DNA of 10,104 bases, taken from JBFIHZ01 sp041601535 (lineage in GTDB: Bacteria > Pseudomonadota > Gammaproteobacteria > Xanthomonadales > SZUA-36). Positions 7,577 through 10,104 of the stretch are shown in pieces. A model generated the notes under the pieces. The model made no database searches, was not told where the DNA came from, and was given only the letters and a program-made list of their open reading frames with translations. The first letter of the stretch is position 1, and every line of letters starts with the position of its first letter. The stretch is from contig JBFIHZ010000123.1 in assembly GCA_041601535.1 (NCBI GenBank), positions 1 to 10,104 on the forward strand, written 5' to 3'. A program made the position numbers and the translations under genes.

Positions 7577-7588
7577 CACGCTACCGCC
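7577..7588 (-). promoter_or_regulatory. ops element (RfaH recruitment site)
   Basis: The minus strand reads GGCGGTAGCGTG, identical over all 12 bases to the Escherichia coli ops element and to the core of JUMPstart sequences. It lies in the leader between the rfaH-like gene and the MarR-type gene, nine bases before the ATG of the latter, in the direction of transcription. In E. coli, RNA polymerase pauses at ops and the exposed non-template strand forms a small hairpin that loads RfaH. Bases C3-G4 and C9-G10, which form that hairpin stem, are kept here. The bases before it (CAG) also resemble JUMPstart. An exact 12-mer on either strand is expected by chance in roughly one of 800 windows of this size, and its position makes chance less likely. 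Confidence 0.85.
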
Positions 7589-7595
7589 CTGCAGT

Positions 7596-7624
7596 GCCAC
7601 TTGTGGCCCCGCATACGGGATGCG
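7596..7624 (-). promoter_or_regulatory. Two tandem small hairpins just upstream of ops
   Basis: Reading the transcript, CGCAT-CCCGT-ATGCG (7624-7610) is followed by GCCAC-AA-GTGGC (7607-7596), each with a perfect five-base stem. The ops element follows eight bases on. JUMPstart leaders of other polysaccharide operons also carry stem-loops ahead of ops. The second stem has only a two-base loop, so in RNA one or two pairs would open. No U-tract follows, so these are not terminators. Their function is not known. Confidence 0.4.
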
Positions 7625-7669
7625 ATGGCCAGCAGGCGCCACCGCTTGCACAGTCTTGCATTCCGGCGC

Positions 7670-8185
7670 TTAACTGGCCTTTTGTAATACCATCCGGCTG
7701 ACTTCAACCCGGGTCAGCCGGCCCATCAACTCAACCAGCAACAGCGCCCGCTGTTCACCGCTTACTGCCTGGAACAGGCCCTCCACACCAGCCAGCGGGC
7801 CGTCAAATACTCTTACCCTGTCGCCCGGGCCCACGGGTACAGGGTCCAGACGAACCAGCCCATTGTGTGGGTCGCAGCGGTTCATGATTGAACTGATGGC
7901 AGCTTCCGCCATAACGGCCAGCTCGAGGCCAAAGCGCACCAGGTTGTTCACGCCGCGGGTAGAGCGCACCGGACCTAGGCTCTGCTGATCAGCCACCGCA
8001 TGTAAAAACAGGTAGCGCGGAAAAAGGGGCTCAATCCGCGGCCTTTTCTGCGTTCGCTTTTGGTACGGATTAACCGCCATGGGAAGAAAACACTCAAACC
8101 CCTGGCGCTCAAGATGCTGCAAGGCTACCCGCTCCTGCCTGGGCTTGGTGAAAACTGCGAACCAATTGGCCTTTTCAAGCTGCAA
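7670..8185 (-). CDS. rfaH: RfaH-type transcription antiterminator (operon-specific NusG paralogue)
   Basis: This 171-residue NusG-family protein would ride on RNA polymerase from the ops site, suppress Rho-dependent polarity and recruit ribosomes. The N-terminal NGN domain (about 7-105) has NWFAVFTKPRQER, HLERQGFECFLPM, EPLFPRYLFL and STRGVNNLVRFG. The last three blocks match E. coli RfaH, not housekeeping NusG. Aligned by eye to E. coli RfaH, K10, H20, T72 and R73 on the DNA-reading face correspond to K14, H24, T76 and R77, all kept. R16 is replaced by Val20. A linker is followed by a KOW domain at about 117-170 (GDRVRVFDGPLAGVEGLF). The start is TTG at 8185: the frame closes upstream and no in-frame ATG lies before the conserved Trp. 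It is the first gene of the EPS operon, directly before its own target site. Confidence 0.92.
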   Translation of the reverse strand: MQLEKANWFAVFTKPRQERVALQHLERQGFECFLPMAVNPYQKRTQKRPRIEPLFPRYLFLHAVADQQSLGPVRSTRGVNNLVRFGLELAVMAEAAISSIMNRCDPHNGLVRLDPVPVGPGDRVRVFDGPLAGVEGLFQAVSGEQRALLLVELMGRLTRVEVSRMVLQKAS

Positions 8186-8218
8186 GTTGCGACCCGATAT
8201 GGTGTGGGAGAAAAATGA

Positions 8219-8247
8219 ATCTTAGACCATGTTCACGCATTGAACAA
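8219..8247 (-). promoter_or_regulatory. Candidate promoter of the rfaH-EPS operon
   Basis: On the minus strand TTGTTC (8247-8242) and TAAGAT (8224-8219) are separated by 17 bases. Matches to the sigma-70 boxes are partial (3 of 6 and 4 of 6). Transcription would begin near 8212 and leave a leader of about 26 bases before the TTG start of rfaH. It is the best-placed candidate in the divergent region and overlaps the inverted repeat at 8230-8246. Confidence 0.33.
8230..8246. promoter_or_regulatory. Perfect inverted repeat, operator candidate
   Basis: TGTTCA-CGCAT-TGAACA is a dyad with six-base perfect arms and a five-base spacer. It covers most of the spacer and five bases of the -35 box of the candidate rfaH promoter, where a bound dimer would block polymerase. 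The MarR-type protein encoded two genes away is one candidate ligand, inferred only from proximity. A six-base dyad can also arise by chance. Confidence 0.35.
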
Positions 8248-8375
8248 ATGAACGGGATGGTGCCGATAAAGCCCGGCCTGCCAGCAACTGCACACTGCGG
8301 CGACGTGTTCTACACTAAACTGCTATCATGAGCTATCATTTCTTGGCAGCCGCACAGTCCAGGGGGTTAGGGGCT

Positions 8376-9548
8376 ATGAAACTCGTTACCGTTCAAAATA
8401 CGCCGGAGGCCGAGCCGCGCGCCATGGTGCGCAACGCCCTTCCGTTGCTCATCTCGCTGGCTTTAACCACCACTTGTCTGCACGCCCAGAGTGACGACGA
8501 TTGCAAGGAGCTGGAAGGCACCCCACCCGGCCTGTATGCAACCACCGATGAAGGGCGCACCTTCCTGATCAAGGATGACAAGGTCATCGAGCTGGCACCC
8601 GGTGACGCCGCCTATGCCAATGAAAACTCAATGACCTGCATCAAGAGCGTACCGAAGATGCTGGACTGGCCGTGCGCCACCGACGCAGCCCAAAGTCGCA
8701 AGTTCGCCACCTACAGTTTTGATGAAATCACGGATAAAAACGCCGTCAAAGAAGTGGTTCGGCGTTACTTTGAAATTCCGGAAGTGATTGAGCCCATTCC
8801 AAACTGGCTGGAAGGTGAGTACAACGCCAGACTTTCATTTGATGAAATTGTGCAATATTCAACGCCGGAGTACTGGTATCAGCCCAATCCGGAAGTAGAC
8901 ATCCTGCACGAAAAGCGGCCCAAAACATTGCTTGTTTCATTGTATGTGGGCATTAATCAGGTGGTGATTGATAATTACACGGCGGATGCGCTGCGCCAAC
9001 ACTATGCCGGCGAGAAAATCCCGGTGGTTTTCGTTTTCAACGATTCCAACGTGGTTCCCATCAGTTATTTCGGCGCCAATGTCAGCCTGGAAGAACTGAA
9101 CAAGGCCTTCAGCGAGCGCCGCATCAAACTGGCCGATGTACCCATGTGGCCGCTGGGCGATTACCATCTCTCGCCCACAGCGGAAGAGTTTGAAAAACTG
9201 TTTGACCTGCCATCACTGGACCAGGTCGACCCGCTGCGGCGTGAGGCCATCGGCGCCGAACTGGAGACCTACCGCTTTACCCGCAAACCGGTGTTCGTGA
9301 CCATGCTGGAAGGAAGCCCCAAGATGTATGTGGATGACCCAGTGCGCTTGCGGGTGGCTTTGTCCATGGGGATACAACGTATTCCCACCGTTATTAACTT
9401 TGTCGAGCAGGACTCTCACTTCCGGCGCTGTGGCCCCGGAACACCGGTAGGTTCTGGCAGCGTGTCCGGTTCGACCACGCCCATCGGCGGCGCTAACCCG
9501 CCACCCGGTGTACCGGTGCCCCCGCCCCCTTCGGCCAGCGACTCCTGA
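8376..9548 (+). CDS. Exported protein of unknown function with proline-rich tail
   Basis: I do not recognise the family. The 390-residue product has a hydrophobic signal segment (VRNALPLLISLALTTTCLHA, residues 18-37) and probable cleavage before QSDDD. The mature part has four Cys (43, 88, 100, 352), which could form two disulfides in the periplasm or outside. The region from about 183 (KTLLVSLYVGINQVV) to about 345 mixes beta strands and helices. RLRVALSMGIQRIPTVINF (324-342) resembles the cis-proline region of thioredoxin-like folds, but no CXXC is present. The last 40 residues are rich in Gly, Ser and Pro, with PPPGVPVPPPP. The ATG at 8376 has AGGGGG nine bases upstream. In-frame ATGs at 8328 (no ribosome site) and 8424 (tighter signal peptide) are alternatives. 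The gene is transcribed away from the EPS operon and ends before a strong terminator. Confidence 0.8.
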   Translation: MKLVTVQNTPEAEPRAMVRNALPLLISLALTTTCLHAQSDDDCKELEGTPPGLYATTDEGRTFLIKDDKVIELAPGDAAYANENSMTCIKSVPKMLDWPCATDAAQSRKFATYSFDEITDKNAVKEVVRRYFEIPEVIEPIPNWLEGEYNARLSFDEIVQYSTPEYWYQPNPEVDILHEKRPKTLLVSLYVGINQVVIDNYTADALRQHYAGEKIPVVFVFNDSNVVPISYFGANVSLEELNKAFSERRIKLADVPMWPLGDYHLSPTAEEFEKLFDLPSLDQVDPLRREAIGAELETYRFTRKPVFVTMLEGSPKMYVDDPVRLRVALSMGIQRIPTVINFVEQDSHFRRCGPGTPVGSGSVSGSTTPIGGANPPPGVPVPPPPSASDS

Positions 9549-9608
9549 CCGGTGGTAAAAGGCCGTAAATACAGAGGCGGTGGCTAATTGCGCCCGCGCG
9601 GTACTGAT

Positions 9609-9640
9609 AAAAAAAAGGCCGGCAAATTGCCGGCCTTTTT
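9609..9640. terminator. Bidirectional Rho-independent terminator
   Basis: Fourteen-base perfect arms, AAAAAGGCCGGCAA (9612-9625) and its complement (9627-9640), surround a single A. The GC core GGCCGGC/GCCGGCC is flanked by eight A on the left and five T on the right. It would therefore end plus-strand transcripts of the exported-protein gene and, with the longer U-tract, minus-strand transcripts of the FecR-domain gene, which converge here. Confidence 0.93.
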
Positions 9641-9687
9641 AATTTCACCCACCTTGTGAACAGTGGTTTGGTATCGATTGACTGGAA

Positions 9688-10104
9688 TCAGTCAATCACT
9701 TCCTGTTCGCATATCTGGTCTCCGCACAACTGGATGGCAAACTCAGTGCCACGCACGCCCATCAGTGCAACCGGGGTTTTAACCTTGTAGTTTTCCGGGT
9801 TGTTTTTGGCCATGGCGCCGGTGATGACCCGCAGGCCGCCTGATACCAGGTTCAGGGTTGCCTTGTCATCTGCATTGCCGTTGTAGACGTAGTCTTCGAT
9901 GACGATCTCGGAATCCGGTTTGACGGTGACCTTGGCGCCGTCCAGAAACTGCAACACCGCGAAACTTTTTGGCGCGGTGAGAATTTCGTCTTCAACGAAG
10001 ATCTCATCGCCTTGTTTCAGTTCGCGGCTATCACCGTTGGCGGTGGCGATTACGGTGCCACGCGAAGCGACAACCAGACCTTTGGCTTCAGCCGCGAACG
10101 CTTC
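9688..10104 (-). CDS. FecR-domain protein, 5' end outside window
   Basis: These are the last 138 residues of a protein with a FecR domain. The frame is open to the right edge, so the true start lies outside; the GTG at 9957 is internal. Typical elements in order are ASRGTVIATANGDSRELKQG, GDEIFVEDEILTA, FAVLQFLDGAKVTVKPDSEI, LNLVSGGLRVITGAM and the closing signature VKTPVALMGVRGTEFAIQ. A short tail with CGDQIC and an acidic end follows. Unlike iron-signalling FecR, this form with a VRGT ending is common in secreted or envelope-anchored proteins of unknown role, so I would not infer iron regulation. A second domain or membrane anchor may lie upstream. It converges on the shared terminator and is not part of the EPS operon. 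Confidence 0.85.
   Translation of the reverse strand, partial: EAFAAEAKGLVVASRGTVIATANGDSRELKQGDEIFVEDEILTAPKSFAVLQFLDGAKVTVKPDSEIVIEDYVYNGNADDKATLNLVSGGLRVITGAMAKNNPENYKVKTPVALMGVRGTEFAIQLCGDQICEQEVID

Noticed and set aside
7568..7651. Longer N-terminus for the MarR-type regulator from a GTG at 7651
   Set aside because: The extra residues are coded by the hairpin and ops leader, do not look like the family, and would place the RfaH site inside coding sequence.
9688..9957. FecR-domain frame read as a complete 89-residue protein from the GTG at 9957
   Set aside because: The same frame stays open to the right edge and the upstream part encodes the first half of the FecR domain, so the GTG is internal.
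1..10104. CRISPR arrays, tRNA or rRNA genes, insertion sequences
   Set aside because: No direct-repeat arrays, cloverleaf sequences, rRNA-like stretches or transposase motifs were seen on either strand.

Overview
The window is most of an exopolysaccharide (EPS) or capsule locus from a Gram-negative bacterium, probably a gammaproteobacterium. The evidence is an outer-membrane beta-barrel, a Wza/GumB-type export protein, a GumC-type co-polymerase, and an RfaH protein close to the enterobacterial one. The genus cannot be read from the sequence.

Layout on the minus strand, in transcription order (right to left): RfaH-type antiterminator (8185-7670); a 102-base leader with two small hairpins and an exact copy of the 12-base ops element (7588-7577); EPS-associated MarR-type regulator (7567-7214); WbpA-type UDP-GlcNAc 6-dehydrogenase (7169-5907); GT4 glycosyltransferase (5858-4734); WcaF-type acetyltransferase (4662-4099); WbuB-like GT4 glycosyltransferase (4097-2847); possible internal promoter; outer-membrane beta-barrel protein (2732-1440); Wza/GumB-type export protein (1250-609); GumC/Wzc-type co-polymerase, cut by the left edge (569-1).

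How the genes work together: the dehydrogenase would supply an N-acetylhexosaminuronic acid donor. Two glycosyltransferases add sugars to the lipid-linked repeat and the WcaF-like enzyme acetylates it. The co-polymerase, periplasmic export protein and barrel would control chain length and carry the polymer out. Initiating transferase, flippase and polymerase are not in the window and should lie beyond the left edge. The control layer is the most notable part: the RfaH gene comes first and a textbook ops site follows directly after it, so the antiterminator is made ahead of the point where it would be loaded. Several downstream genes have non-ATG starts or weak ribosome sites, which fits RfaH-assisted translation.

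To the right, on the plus strand, is a divergent gene for an exported protein of unknown function (8376-9548). It ends at a strong bidirectional terminator (9609-9640), which it shares with a converging minus-strand FecR-domain protein cut by the right edge (9688-10104). No gene-free stretch exceeds 300 bases. The largest gaps are 1251-1439 and 8186-8375. The first shows only a short possible leader ORF and small inverted repeats. The second holds the divergent promoter region.
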